Shown: positions 1-11,998, counted from the stretch's first letter. The stretch is 64,000 nucleotides of DNA from Isoetes taiwanensis (GCA_021234155.1 JAJEKV010000036.1:12975426-13039425), one strand, 5' to 3'. The notes: generated by a model not told the origin, from the letters alone. Numbers and translations are program-made.

Positions 1-620
1 AAATTTGGCTAGATGTATTCTTGCTTTTTACTGTGCTTCTTGCAGAATCTCCGTGCCCACCAGGTAACGACATAAGGTCGAAACCTGTCTTCTAACAGAG
101 CACAGCTTTGGATTAAATCCTGGTTATTCAGATGAGAATTTTGGATTAAATCCTGGTTATTCAGATAAGAGTTCTAGCTACGGTAATTGAAGCCCTGGTG
201 CAGGCCATGCATTTTTGAAAGTGGCCCTAATAATCCGATTCAAGCAAGTTATTGAGGCCTCAGACATCGAATTCGTAAAATCTCAGATAAACTTCTAGCA
301 ATAAAAATAATTCAAGGCTACCCAGATTTAACAGAAGGAAAATTAATTTTATGGAAGTGGCATAAACCTGATGGACTGCTTTCTAAGTAACAGATCCAGA
401 GGATAATTCAGACTTTAGTATCACGTGTTGTGTCCCGCTTCTGTTTGCTAGTGAGAGGAAAAATTCTTAGTTGTTGACCAAATTCAATCTCCTTTTTCTA
501 AATCGTGCCCATTTACAGGCTCTTCAAGCCCATTTACAGGCTGTGTAGAATTGGCAGATACTTTCCAGGTGTGCAAAATCGGTACTGGGTAGCAGAAATC
601 ACCGTCCGGATGCCGCTTAC
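1..620. other. non-coding flank
   Basis: I see no gene here. The stretch holds a 33-bp direct tandem duplication (107-172) and a small local duplication of GCCCATTTACAGGCT near 505-545. It is A/T-rich and resembles the other decayed intergenic DNA in the window. Confidence 0.5.
107..172. repeat. tandem duplication, 33-bp unit x2
   Basis: The unit starting TTTGGATTAAATCC occurs at 107 and again at 140 with one or two mismatches. It is a simple local duplication with no visible coding role. Confidence 0.8.
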
Positions 621-882
621 AAGTGCTTAAAATTGGCGTGTTTTAAACACGACGTGCGTCATTGATCAATTGACATGTAGGGTGCGCGCCCGTCAAATGA
701 CAGGCTGAGAGAATCATGAGCTTGTTTGGTGCCGGAAATATGAATGCCTGTAGCCCGCCATATTCATGGATGGCGAGCTAACCCATGCAAAATGGAGGGA
801 CTAATTGTTTCCAAGAATTGCCTGAACCGAAATTCAACAATTTGCCCTCACCAATTTTGCAATACACTGAAATCCGGGATAG

Positions 883-3603
883 ATGAAACCCAATTCCTCT
901 CCCCGTTCACTTTACAGAGCCATTGATGCAGCAAGGAAGAGAGATCAGAGGCAGAGATTGTATGCAAAGAAGGTAGCAATGAAGAAGAATTCCCCTTCTA
1001 AAGATTCGCCTTCAAAGAAGAATAAGAAATTGAGATTGAGTGACCGCAGAATAGGAGAAATTTCAGGAGAAATTTATGAAGTATTCAACCAAATTAGTAC
1101 AAATGTTGATGACAATGACAAAGGCCGTATCCTTGACAGTCTTCTTTGGAGGGCAAGGGATTTACCAATTGCTTTTATAAAGAAATCTAAGCAGGTTACT
1201 ATGACCGAGCAAATGGTGAAGAATTTGAAGGAAACAATGCAAGAACATAAGTATGAGAGGAATCATGACATGCTTCGTGCAAGGAAGTCCACCCTGATAA
1301 TGGCAAAGAATGGTACAAATGGTGTCAAGCCATTGAATCAAACGAAGTGGCCAGATTGCTCAAGATCCCGGAAAAACAATTTCAAATGCTTTTCAAAGAA
1401 GGGTGCAAGCTAACAAAGGGAAGGACCTTGGTCAATGTTCGGGAGGAGGAAGCGGATGGATAGCATGTTAGATTACAATAGAGAAAGCTGTTATCAAGTT
1501 CGACCCGAAAATAAATACAAGTTTTCTCCATACAAGAAAGACGTGAGGAGGTATGTATCAGAGACAGGAATAAAGATGGAACATCCAATTCACCTTCTTG
1601 AAGTCAGCCAAGTAAGTATTCATCCTATATTATAGCGTTCATTATATGTAGCATTTATTTGGCATTCACACGATTTCCCTGCAGTTGCAATTCTATCTCA
1701 GGTTTAGAGAGGAGAATCCTCATATCAAAATTGCATTGCAGACTTTTGAGAGGTTGAAACCGAGTTTTGTAAGGAGGATGCGTGAGAGGCATACATGATG
1801 TTGCATCTACCACTTGAAATTTGAATACATCATGCAGGGATTGAACAGCCTGAGAAAATCGGGTGGAGTTCATGACAATTGCAACTGCCACTGTGAGATT
1901 TGTGGCCCTAGCCCAGAATATGCAGCCAAGGAGCATACAATCAAGTGCACCAGTGATTTATGGAGACAAGTGGTCTGCAGCAAAGGTGATGATGAGGAGT
2001 GGTTTGATCATAACTGCTTGATGTTGGCGTGTAAAAAATGTGGGTTAGATAGAATTAGAAAATGTCCACAGGAAATGGATGGCACGGGTTCATTACTAGT
2101 TACTTGGAAGACATTTGAAAAGCAACCTGTGGACCAGGACAGAGAATTCAGGGATCCAAGAAAGGCTTTGAGGTACAAATCTGTCTTGAGATTAGTACAG
2201 AAGGAGAGAAGTCCCAAAGAGTTTCAAGAGGATGTGAAGAAGGTAATATCAGATTTTCTTCCACACAATTACATAGCACATTGGCAGGCCAATCAGTTTA
2301 AACAGTGTGTGTCATCATTTCCAGAAGATACAATTGTATCTGTTATTGACTTTGCAGAAAATTATAGCATCAAGATCTAGAACGAGCCCCAGTCAATGCA
2401 CTGGCATACAGACCAAGTTTCTATACTTGTTTACATAACATATAGACATGACAAAAGTGCTGATATTCCTATTCCTGTGCAGACAGAAGAAGACTGTCCA
2501 AAGAAGAAAAAAAAGAACAGAAGATTGGAGCAGATCAGGAATAGAATCAACAATGGTAGGAAGATCATAAAAGAGACTCACTTTTACATTTCTGATGATA
2601 AAGTGCATGACTCATTATTTGTGGAACACTGCCTACAAAAGCATGTTGCATGGCTTAAGGAACAGGAAATAGAGTATGAGAAGCATTGGGTTTGGAGTGA
2701 TGGCTGCTCATCACAATTCAAGTCAGGAAAACCTTTTTTTTTTCTTAGGCAGGTACTTCACAATGAATGACAAGGAAATAGTGTGGAACTACTTTGCCAC
2801 TGCTCATGGTAAAGGTGAACATGATGGTGCAGATGCTGTTATCAAAAGGCTGCTAAGTAAGGAACAACTCAAACCCAATGGTGCGCAACTGAGGCATGCT
2901 AAAGATATTGTAAAATTTCTGTGTACATATTTCAGCCAGCCTCTACCGTTGATGAAACAGATGAGATCAAAAGATATTTTTGGGAAATTGAACCTGCTGT
3001 TGTGGCAAACATGGAAGAATATGAAATTGAAACACTTAAAGGCACAAAGAAGATTTACTGTATCAGACCTGTCAGCAGGAGTAGACCAAACAGGCTTGCT
3101 CATAGATGCCTGTCATGTTTTTGCTTGTTTTGCATGGATCATAATTGGGACTCCTGCATCAATACAGGTAGATTTGGAAAGTGGGAGGTAACTGACTTAA
3201 AACCAGGAGTTGAGAAGAAAAAGGAGACTCTTGAACAAGTCAATGAATGGATCAGTAATTTGGTAGAGGTAGGTGACAATTTTGCAGTGAATGCTGAGGT
3301 AGACAAGGTGTGGACTTCTACATCCTCAAGTGCACAGAACCCAAATGCACACTTGAAGATTCATACAAAGATGGATGGGGGCAAAAATTTGGAGTGCATG
3401 AGGTTATCTTAAGTGGACTGTATTATCAATTCTTGGATAATTTCAAGTACATGTTGCTCACTAAACAACCCGAAGCCTCCGTGCACAACCATGTGGTAAG
3501 ATATCCTAAAATTGACATGGACAAAATAGAAGGCACAGACATGTACAAAATTTCACAGGAGACCCATGAAAAAATTATGGCCAGTCTCCCAATAACAATG
3601 TAA
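883..3603 (+). pseudogene. decayed transposase-like gene (DDE-type candidate)
   Basis: Consecutive reading-frame blocks read as one damaged protein: 883-1413, 1435-1609, 1685-2380, 2396-2760, 2760-2925, 2921-3310 and 3310-3603. A likely intron (GTAAGT...CTGCAG) covers about 1610-1684. A Cys-rich module (CNCHCEICG) precedes DFAENYS, then QSMHW, WSDGCSSQFKSGKP and NYFATAHGKGEHDG, with a second Cys cluster near residues coded at 3100-3160. The order D...SDG..QFK...HGKG..DG is what I recall from uncharacterised DDE transposase-like proteins of plants, algae and invertebrates; I cannot name the superfamily. Damage includes in-frame TGA at 1796-1798 where a Cys is expected, TAG at 2378-2380, and frameshifts in the T-run near 2740 and near 2925. 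It is probably non-functional. Confidence 0.6.
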
Positions 3604-4112
3604 TTCTTTGACACTTAACCAAATTGATGTAATTCTTTTCAAGTGATTTGTTGTTCCAGCACCTAAGCACGTAAGCACACATTTGTATATATATTAATAA
3701 TAGTGAGGATGCACAAGGGTGGTGTGCATGGACACGTACTTCGAAATGAAGATTGAATTGTTGTTTAAGAATGTAGATTTGTGACATTGGAATAAGATTC
3801 AATTATTTATTTTGGTACCATCACTATCCCAACATTCTTGGCAAAATTATATTGTCAAGGCATTTCCTCAATGTGACATGTGTCAATTCCAATGGTCATA
3901 CGAAATATTTAAGCCTGGTTACGAATTAATTGTTCTGGCGCGTGTGAGGTTTTTCGTACACTGACGCGCCTAAGCATAGGATTTAAGCACTAGGCCCCTA
4001 ATCATAGGATTTAAGCTCTTCTTACGCCTCTGCAACGGCATCTTGCCCAAATCCTCCGCCCAAATCCTCTTCTTATGCCTCTGCAACGACATCTTGCCCA
4101 AACTCCTTTGCA
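3604..4112. other. non-coding spacer with TAAGCAC motifs
   Basis: No gene is visible. TAAGCAC occurs near 3664, 3671 and 3983. A short repeated block (CATAGGATTTAAGC) occurs at about 3975 and 4003. The stretch from about 4011 holds duplicated CTTCTTACGCCTCTGCAAC-like sequence leading into the next gene. Confidence 0.5.
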
Positions 4113-4619
4113 ATGGCCTCTGCATGCAGCGGAAATCAAGCACCAGAGTATGTGCTTAAGCAGGTGCCTGAAGATGCGGATGTCACTCCGCAATACAGGA
4201 ACGCCTACTTTTTCGAGCCGGTTCGTCCAGATTCTGCAACAGACACTGAAGACCGAGAGGAAGAAGAAGGTATTCTTTTGTTTTGCAATTTTTTTTTGTT
4301 TTGTTTTTCTTTTGTTCTAACATTGATGCTTTTTTTGTTTACAGAAGTCGAGCAGGAAGTGGAGCAGGAAGTGGAGAATTCTGAAGAAGAAGAGGAGGAG
4401 AATTCTGAGGAAGAGGAGGAGGAGAATTCTGAGGAAGAGGAGGATGAAGAGGAAGAGGAGGATGAAGAGGAAGAGGAAGAGGAAGAGGCAGATGAAGAAG
4501 AAGAAAAACAGCTGATCTTCGAGAGCTGTTATGAAGAGCGCCCCACCAAAAGGCAGAGGAGGCGGGAATTGGAGGAGAATGTGTGGAGTGAGCCCGAGTC
4601 CGAACCAGAAAGCCCCTAA
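4113..4619 (+). CDS. acidic Glu-rich hypothetical protein, two exons
   Basis: Exon 1 is 4113-4269 and exon 2 is 4345-4619. The T-rich intron has clean GT (4270) and CAG ends, and splicing keeps one frame of 143 residues ending at TAA 4617-4619. The N-terminal part is ordinary (MASACSGNQAPEYVLK). The second half is an almost pure Glu/Asp tract, followed by a short basic stretch (RPTKRQRRRELEE) that could be a nuclear localisation signal. I do not recognise a family. It lies just downstream of the transposase-like gene in the same orientation, so it may be a second ORF of that element. The poly-Glu part could also be repeat expansion. The strong splice sites and open frame argue for a real gene. 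Confidence 0.5.
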   Translation: MASACSGNQAPEYVLKQVPEDADVTPQYRNAYFFEPVRPDSATDTEDREEEEGILLFCNFFLFCFSFVLTLMLFLFTEVEQEVEQEVENSEEEEEENSEEEEEENSEEEEDEEEEEDEEEEEEEEADEEEEKQLIFESCYEERPTKRQRRRELEENVWSEPESEPESP

Positions 4620-4860
4620 AGCCCCCTCGAAGACACCCCCAAGATACCCCCCCAAGACACCCCCACGAAGACACCGGCCCCGAGGGCCTCTTTTTTGTAA
4701 AAAAATTTGTTTATATCCTGAAGACACTGGCCTGACAGCCTTTTTTTTGTAAAAAAATTTGTTTATATACAAAGTTTTTTGTATATCAAAGTTTTTTTTG
4801 TCTCTATCAAAGTTTTTTATTTCTCTATCAAATGTTATTTTGTCTATCTATCAAATATAT
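4620..4860. repeat. C-rich and T/A-rich short tandem repeats after the acidic gene
   Basis: Three repeat types follow each other: AAGACACCCCC-like units at about 4630-4675, a roughly 50-bp duplication containing TTTTTTGTAAAAAAATTTG near 4690 and 4741, and TATCAAAGTTTTTT units at about 4770-4835. It is probably the 3' untranslated or spacer part of the element. Confidence 0.6.
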
Positions 4861-4929
4861 GAAGTTTGAATTCTTATACAGTCCATTCAGATTCTGCTTG
4901 AATGTAACAGTCCTCTAGCTCTTTAATTA

Positions 4930-5235
4930 GTTTCAAACACTAAGCACTTTAATTAGTTTCAGCAGTGCTTGTGAGTAAGCACTGGAACACACGAGCACTT
5001 ATGCAATAAACAGCTAGCTTTAAACAGTTATATAGCTTAACAGTAAGCACTGCACCTTAACTGCATGACAGTAAGCACTTGATGACATTAACACTTCTGC
5101 TAGCGTTAAGCAACTACATACTTAGTAACTGTCACTGCATGACAGTAAGCAGTATCTGCCATTAAGACTCATACCAGACTAGCACTTGCAGGCAATTTTT
5201 TTTTTAAGCACTTGATAAGTTTTAAGCATCCCTTG
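4930..5235. repeat. cluster of TAAGCAC(T) motifs between convergent genes
   Basis: At least eight TAAGCA[CAG] copies or reverse complements lie in about 300 bp: near 4940, 4965, 4975, 4995, 5042, 5072, 5105, 5143, 5207 and 5222. Further copies occur near 622, 3664-3990, 6328 and 8175. Dense short motifs of this kind are typical of transposase-binding subterminal repeats. Here the densest cluster is in the middle, between the (+) acidic gene and the (-) phosphatase gene. Confidence 0.6.
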
Positions 5236-5594
5236 CAGTCAGCATTGAAGTAGATATAAACAATATAGCAAAAACTTATAGACAAGTCTGCATTGAACTA
5301 TATATACAATATAGCAAAAACATTCTTAAATTAAGATAAAGATAGTACATGAAAAGTGTAGGATTCCTTGGCCTAAATAAATGACAATCAGGCCAATAAT
5401 CATAAATGTCTCAGGCTACAGTAATGGAGAATGACAAAGTTCATCACCATAAACCTTCTCCAATTCCTCATTCACAAACCTGCAGAACTGCAATTGTTTT
5501 CCAGAAAGTCTTTCCAAGCATAGCTTCATTTAGGCCATGGCTTGTATCTGTGTGTGTTCTTCACCAGTAACTTCATTTTTTCCTCAGTCTTGGC

Positions 5595-6163
5595 CTACAG
5601 TATTTCTTCTATCTTTGGGGTGAGTACTGTTAGCACTTCATCATAGACATCCATCTTGAATGCAGGTACTAGCAGAAATTTCCAGGGACTGCTAAGGTAA
5701 GACTTGTATAATGAATCATCAAGAAGCAAAGTCTTACCTTTGAATCTTGGGTATGACTCATATATTTTCCCAAGTGGCTTCATCATGACTGGACAGCCAG
5801 GTTTGTTAGGGTGGTGAAAACTGGTCTGCACACATTTTTCCTGTCCCCATACAAATTGAAATCCGTCCCTCAAATCTGGACATAGTACTTGCAGCACATC
5901 TTCCACATTAGAGAGTTGCATTGATGACCATATACCAACACCAACACAACACTTCTGTAACAAAGTCTTCAAGAAGAACACTGCTTCTGATCTGAATATC
6001 ACTTTCTTTCTGCTAGTGTATGTCATTATCAATCCTGCTTCCAAGCGTATGTGTTCATTTGCACCAAATGTTTTTACCAACACACCATTTAAATCCAAGA
6101 CAATGAGTTTATCTTTTGCTGCTGCCAAATCAATATTTAGTACGTTGGAACATCCTGAATACC
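5595..6163 (-). CDS. FCP1/NIF-type HAD phosphatase-like domain (3' exon)
   Basis: This last exon of a (-) gene starts after a good acceptor (TTGTGTAG, exon start about 6163) and ends at the stop at 5595. It codes about 188 residues with the FCP1/small CTD phosphatase pattern: LIVLDLNGVLV in place of the usual DxDxT/V active-site loop, a central GIWSSM segment at the conserved W-(T/S) position, and LLLDDSLYKS as the late DD(S) motif. The second catalytic Asp of DxDxT is Asn (DLNGV), so phosphatase activity is doubtful; plant FCP1-like relatives often carry this change. The reading frame is open throughout. It lies convergent to the acidic gene inside the putative compound transposon. Confidence 0.7.
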
Positions 6164-6399
6164 TACACAAGAATTACTACATGAATAAATAGATGAAGAT
6201 GAAAATGAAAAATGGGTTGAATGTGGAAACCTTTCTGTATCAACAGCAGGATTCTCTGACCTAACAGAATCAACTGGTAATCCTACAGTGAATGCAACAA
6301 AAGAAAATCAATAATATTCAATGTTTTAAGCAACACTAAGTTGTGGCTTCTTGGCCAGCAATGCCCACACCCCCTTTCCAGGGTTATTAAGGGCAGCAA

Positions 6400-8177
6400 T
6401 CACTTGTTGAAGATCAGGCTCACCTGAAACTTGAGGGCCTGATTCTGCATTTTCTTCAGAACATCGATAGGTGTGGTGTCATTATTGAGACTGCTTCCTG
6501 CATCTTTAGCATAGCTACTTCTTGTTCTCTTTCTTGTAGCCTGAACAACTTCTTTGCTATCCTCCAGCTTACCCCTCTTTGTTCTTCTGTCCTTTCCTTT
6601 TGGCAAATATTCACCCAAGTTGCCCTCATCCGATGGAATTACTCCCTCAACTTCCTTAGGTGCTTCGATTAGTGTACAATCGGGTTGTTGTTTTTTTCCA
6701 CAACCGGTCTTTGTGTTTACAACTGGTGCCGTGTTTACAGCTTCTTCTATAGCTTCTTGGACAGCTTCTTGGACTGATGGTGGTGGTTTTGCTGTTGCAT
6801 TCAAATCAGTCACAATTGACTTTACTCCTATAGGACTTTACAGGTGTAGTGCATCTTCAAATGGCACCATTGTCCTTCTTTGAACCCTGAAGGGTGAGAC
6901 CTCAATTGCAGGACGGATTAACACATCCTTTTTTGGTGTACTATTTGAAGCACCTGCAACATGGACAAAACCTAGCTCGTCAAATACACCCTCTGGCACC
7001 TTTCCAGGGCAACCATGAATACATTGTCCTCCTCTCAACAATGAACAACAAGCTATATGATACTTATGTTGGCAATTCGATTGCTAAACTTAACCCGTAA
7101 GCTTTAGTGAATTCCGACCACATCTTTGAACATGTATAAAATGGATCTTGCACTAACAACTTATCTCGTATAATAGTAGAGATGCTAAATGTTGCGGGAG
7201 TATCCATTTTCAGCTTCCAAAATTGTTTATGTAGAAATGCGAAGTCTCGTTCTTCTTCTTGAGAACTTTTAACTCCTCCTCAAGTTTGAGTTTACATTTG
7301 ACCTGCTCATTAACGGATGTAGGGTTCATTGCTTTTTGTACCTTGTTCTGTGCCAAGTTTCCATCCGGACATCTGCTCCAAATCTTTAATTTACGCCTCC
7401 AACTCACGGTTTGGATTAAGCTTGAACTCCTCCTGTTTTGTAGCCAAATCATTTGTGGCTTTGTCTTAAAGCTGTTCTCGACCTCTTCCAACATCATTTT
7501 CGTAATTCGAGGCCTTCTCATTGTCTTTCACTCACTTCCCTCTTGCTTTGATTCTTTGTGATAAGTAAAACTGATTTTTCAATCTCTGTCTTTGCATTCT
7601 CTAAGGTTTTATGTTTTCATCACATGCACCGATCTCATTTGATCCAAATACCACCTTTGGCTTTGCCTTCATTTCGATTTTCCTAACATGTGCTACAACA
7701 TCCGCCTCTGTTTTTACTTGTCTATTGTTGTGGTATCTTTGGCATTGCCGCGACAAATGCAGCCCAATTTACTTTGTGTTCCTCGGTGCAAGTATTGATC
7801 TAGTGCAATTTTCAAACGCCAAAAGCAAGGGCGGTTGCTTTCTTACTTCTTTGTTGTGACAATTCTTGTAGATTTTTTACAGTGAGTGTTTCCAACTTCT
7901 CTTGAAGATGCTCCTTTGCACAGTGCCATTTTATCTTTCCCTTGTTCAACTTCTTTATCCAAACAGAATCCCAATCTCGATCCGTGACATTATTTTCCAA
8001 CCAAGTTTCTTCCTCGTGGGGCTTCACCCCCGAATTGCACAGACCTCTGATGCTGTGAAAATCATCTGCGCTCCATGCCTCCATCATCAACAGTGAAACA
8101 CTGATCTGAGTTTTCGCGCCCAGGGGAAAAGGAGGGAGAAGGGTGTGACGGGCTTCGACGTCCGCGAGTTTCAGCAC
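6400..8177 (-). pseudogene. upstream part of the phosphatase-domain gene, broken
   Basis: Several (-) blocks appear to be the 5' part of the same gene. 7812-8177 starts with MLKLADVEARH and includes WHCAKEHLQEKLETL. 7210-7521 is a charged, probably coiled-coil block (KCKLKLEEELKVLKKK). 6838-7041 contains HVAGASNSTPKKDV, and 6400-6813 is low-complexity with a basic RTKRGKLED segment. The frame changes and stops between blocks (for example after FEDALHL at 6838) mean introns, damage or both. I do not recognise the N-terminal region. The last block ends near a plausible donor at 6413, ahead of the phosphatase exon. Confidence 0.4.
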
Positions 8178-8264
8178 TTAAAGTGCTTAAACGCTTCGCC
8201 AAAAGTTGTACCCCACTAGCGATTTTACACCCCCAGCTCTTTGCCACAATAGATTTATTCAAAA

Positions 8265-9480
8265 TCTAAATCTCCGAATCCAGAACACTAAATCTGTGAC
8301 CCAAACATGAATCTCTGCACCAATAGCTATGAGGCATCATTGATTGTGGCGTTTGTTCCATTCTGGCATAGCAGGGAATTTTCTAGAATGCGAATGGCAC
8401 ATGCTAGGCGTCAGTCCATTTATTCCGGCAGCATGATTTAGAATTGCTATGTTCCTTCTAGAATAGTCTATCCATGGCATCAACGGAGTTCCATCTTATT
8501 AGGCCCAATTTCAAATGGCAGAGGCACATGATTTGAGATGCGTGGATTTCTTCTGCCATATCTGGGCCTTCAAGATATCTGCGTCTTTGCGTTTACAAAG
8601 CTGGGGCCGGATTTGCAACACAGCGTGCAGCCCCACCCATCAATTTAAGGCTGAAGCTGACTAACTGAAGCACACTTCTTCAATTAGAGTAAAGGGAAAT
8701 GGGCACTGCCTTACATATATAAATAATGTTGCAACAGCCCACAAAGTTTACCTGCAAAAACGAAGTAAGATTTCATACAAATCCGAGTGAAACGCATAGA
8801 GCAATAGCTGCATGAAGTAAGAGTTTGAATGCTTTAGTAAAACCGACTGAATCAGAGCAAGCCGAACTTGATTTTTTTTACTGCCCAGAGATTAAAAACG
8901 CATCTCAAATTGTCTCCCAAAGGGTTTCTAGGACTTCATGGCAGTCTATGCAAAATAGCAATTATGCTCAGCAATTTAATCAGAGTCGCCACTGTCGTGA
9001 GCTCCGTCTTAGTGCTCTTCATCATATATAATCCACCCATCCACCATTACCAGCACATCAATTCTTATTCTCTTTGGCACTGGGAGGTAATTTTCCATAT
9101 GCCCAGAGATGAACTCAGCAAACTTCCGCTTCCTTGAAGCCATTCCATCGAACCAACTGCTGGCAGCCGAAATATATAGGAGCATCGGGCAGCTCCTTAA
9201 ATTGCTCAGAATCTCTCATCAATGCCAAATATTCCAAGATTGGCCCCAGTTATGACCTCGGGGCATGTACTACCTGCCTAGCACAGCAGGTCCGCAGGGC
9301 CGCAATCTTTCCATAGATCCGGGCAATCCTTCCAGCCAATTTCAGAAGCCGTCACTCCTTTTTTTTTTTTCTTTTTTTTTTCAAAGACACGTGTCTCTCC
9401 CAGGTTTTTTTTGCAATAAAGAAAATAGAAAGAAGCAAAGAAGGAACATGCGTTACATATGAGTGAAAATCTAAATATCT
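8265..9480. other. non-coding, no recognisable gene
   Basis: Only short chance ORFs are present, none with a family signature. A pyrimidine run of about 20 T lies at 9359-9381, with A-rich runs at 9485-9530. Confidence 0.5.
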
Positions 9481-10189
9481 TGCCTTAAAAAAAAAAAAAA
9501 TTGTTCTTTAAAAAAGAAAAAAAAAACATGTACGATGTAGACCCTTGCACCAAAAATGGTTCCATGTCTTCTTTGATTAGGCTAGCTTACCATATGCTAT
9601 ACAAATGAAAACAATACCTATATGTTAGTGGTCCCCTTAAGAGTTGATGGATATACTGAATGGAAGAATTTAAGGCCATTGCTCAATCGTTGTATTCATG
9701 ATGTTTGTTAGATTTTGACATCTCTTAATTAAAGTAGTTCTTGTCATGTCCTATTGCTATATGTGTAGGAGCACTAGCTAGACAAAGATACGGAGAAAAC
9801 AGGCCTAACATTATAGTCGGCGTAGACCACACATGATGGACCCCGGATAAAAAATAGCCTTTTCCAAATACTTAATAAAGGATGAAATCTAGAGTGAAAC
9901 ATCGAAGTATCCACTGAATTGTGGGAATAAAAATGGCAACTGTATAGATAAGGTGAATGCTATGTATATCTAATGGTTAAGAAACTATAATGGCCACTTC
10001 AATATCCTTTTGCAACATAACCATTCATCTTTATCGTTGATGGGCGCTCTAGTGAATTCCCAGCCATTAGATAGGGGAATATTCTGAGGGATATGCCCTC
10101 TAGTGCGATCCCATCCCTACACCTCATCGGGAGATGGGGTCAAACGCTGATGTGGCTCTATTCTTAAGGGGCAGTTGACATCCATTGCA

Positions 10190-10450
10190 AGGGATTTTGA
10201 TGTCATTTGACTGCAAAATAGCAACTGCCTATTGGAGGCATGCTAAATTAGGCAGCGAGGTTTATCCCAGAAGCTTCTGTGCCACAGTAGCGAAGCAGCT
10301 CAACCGTTTGCCAGGCGTCAATGTCGAAGCTTCTTTAGCACCTGCAAAGAGAATGGACAAACAAACCGGGGGATTTGAACCCCCTGCCAATCCATTTTCC
10401 CATCCTTTTTTTAAGTTTGATGTCTGGTCATGCAGACAATGAGCCACAAT
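10190..10450 (-). mobile_element. tRNA-derived SINE-like sequence
   Basis: On the - strand a perfect pol III B box, GGTTCAAATCC (10371-10381), sits in a 5-bp G/C stem. An A-box-like TGGCTCATTG (10437-10446) lies about 65 nt upstream. The sequence cannot fold as an intact tRNA because the A-B spacing is too long and there is no acceptor stem. A SINE head or a decayed tRNA copy fits best. I could not find the SINE tail or a TSD. Confidence 0.4.
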
Positions 10451-11732
10451 AACAGAAAGTGACACTGAAGCAAATAACAGGAATTACCTAAGTTTCTTTC
10501 AGTTTGCATACGAAACTTGAGGTTACCTAGCAATGAAGAGCAACACGAAGACATGGCATCTAAATTCGCCACTGTATAGCAGTGAATAGAAAATGAATAA
10601 AAAGAAAGGGAGTTATGTAGCAGAACCTGTGGAGCACAGCCATACGACTGCAGCAGCAGATACTAATGGGTTCCCGATAATTCCTTCTGCCTACTTCTAA
10701 TAAACACTTCAGACTTCTCATCATTGATTTGGGAGGCAACGCCCTGCAGAAATATCTAATTCTTGAGAATTTGCCAGGATGGAATGTTAGGATAAGCAAT
10801 TCATACGGAGCGATCATTCCTCATTTCTCATTGGAGCATGTATCATGCAGATGTCGTTTTTTACTGTGCTAAATCATGCTACTTCTTCACCTGCTTATTG
10901 CTTAAAAAGACAAAGCTAGAATAATCGGTCTGCATTAAGCTATCATCAGATATGAGCCTATCATAAGCAGAGACACTACCAGAAGCACTTTCCCTGCTTC
11001 TTTTTTTAGTCGCCCTACTGTTGAACAATCAGCACAAAACTACTGCGAAGCAGCAAGACGACCCGCATCTGCCCTAGCCACAACTGCCCTAAGCGCATCT
11101 GCCCTGGCTTCCCCCGCTTGTAAAGATGGGCCTTGCATCAAACCATGGAGGCGCCACACCCGACCCGTCCGAAGCACTTCCCTGAATACAGGAACACAGA
11201 AGATTCATTTATGCCCTCAAAATATACCCACTTTCATACAATACAAGCCAAAAACCATGTAAACCATATGTAACAAACATACGGTTTCATGAACTAGCCA
11301 ACTATATGGAAGGACAAATTGAACTAGAGGGGAATAAAGGAAAAAACAAAACTGAATAGATAACCATGAAGAGATGCAGGTGGGACAATACAATGAGAAA
11401 TAAGGCGTTTCAGAAAACAATGTGTCGAATTTTGCATAGATGCAATATATTTACCCATTGCCATGTTTTCTAGACATTAAAGTGAAGCTTTAAGAACTTA
11501 TTTTTCTTTTTTGTTCAAGGATTAGATATAATTCATATGCGAAACTTTTATAAAATAATAACCTTTTCATTCAGACGAAGCTGCAGGCTGCAAAGGCTAT
11601 GCGATTTAGGTGGCATATGTCAGAGAATATTAGTTGCCTTCTCCACAATAGAAAAGAAATGATCTTACAACCTAGAAGAAGAAAAGAAGGAGAAGGTTTT
11701 TTTTTATATTGAAGGACGTCATTCTATTCATT

Positions 11733-11998
11733 ATCACATTATGAGTACATTCTACATCACTTTATTCTACATATCACATGGAAGCCAATCCACTCTCTAG
11801 GCGTGATATGCTAAGAGCTGCTTTGCATGTGATTATCGAGTACATATGGTAGGTTTAAGACCACCATCACATCATGAATACATTCTACATCACTTTATTC
11901 TACATATCACATGGAAGCCAATCCACTGCTTAGGCGCGATATGCTAGGAGCTGCTTTGCATGTGATTATCGAGTGCATATGGCAGGTTTAAGGTCTCT
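11733..11998. repeat. tandem duplication, about 133-bp unit x2
   Basis: The unit starting ATCACATTATGAGTACATTC at 11733 recurs at 11866 with about 90% identity, through GGCAGGTTTAAGG. It lies inside duplication copy 1 and I do not see it in copy 2. Confidence 0.85.

Noticed and set aside
4317-4772. Long (-) ORFs rich in Leu/Phe and Pro opposite the acidic gene
   Set aside because: They are antisense shadows of the Glu-rich repeats on the + strand.
8825-9462. Overlapping small (+) ORFs
   Set aside because: No domain, no splice structure, low-complexity T-run at the end; most likely chance.
10371-10446. True tRNA gene on the - strand
   Set aside because: A good T-arm exists but no acceptor stem or correct A-B spacing, so it is called SINE-like instead.
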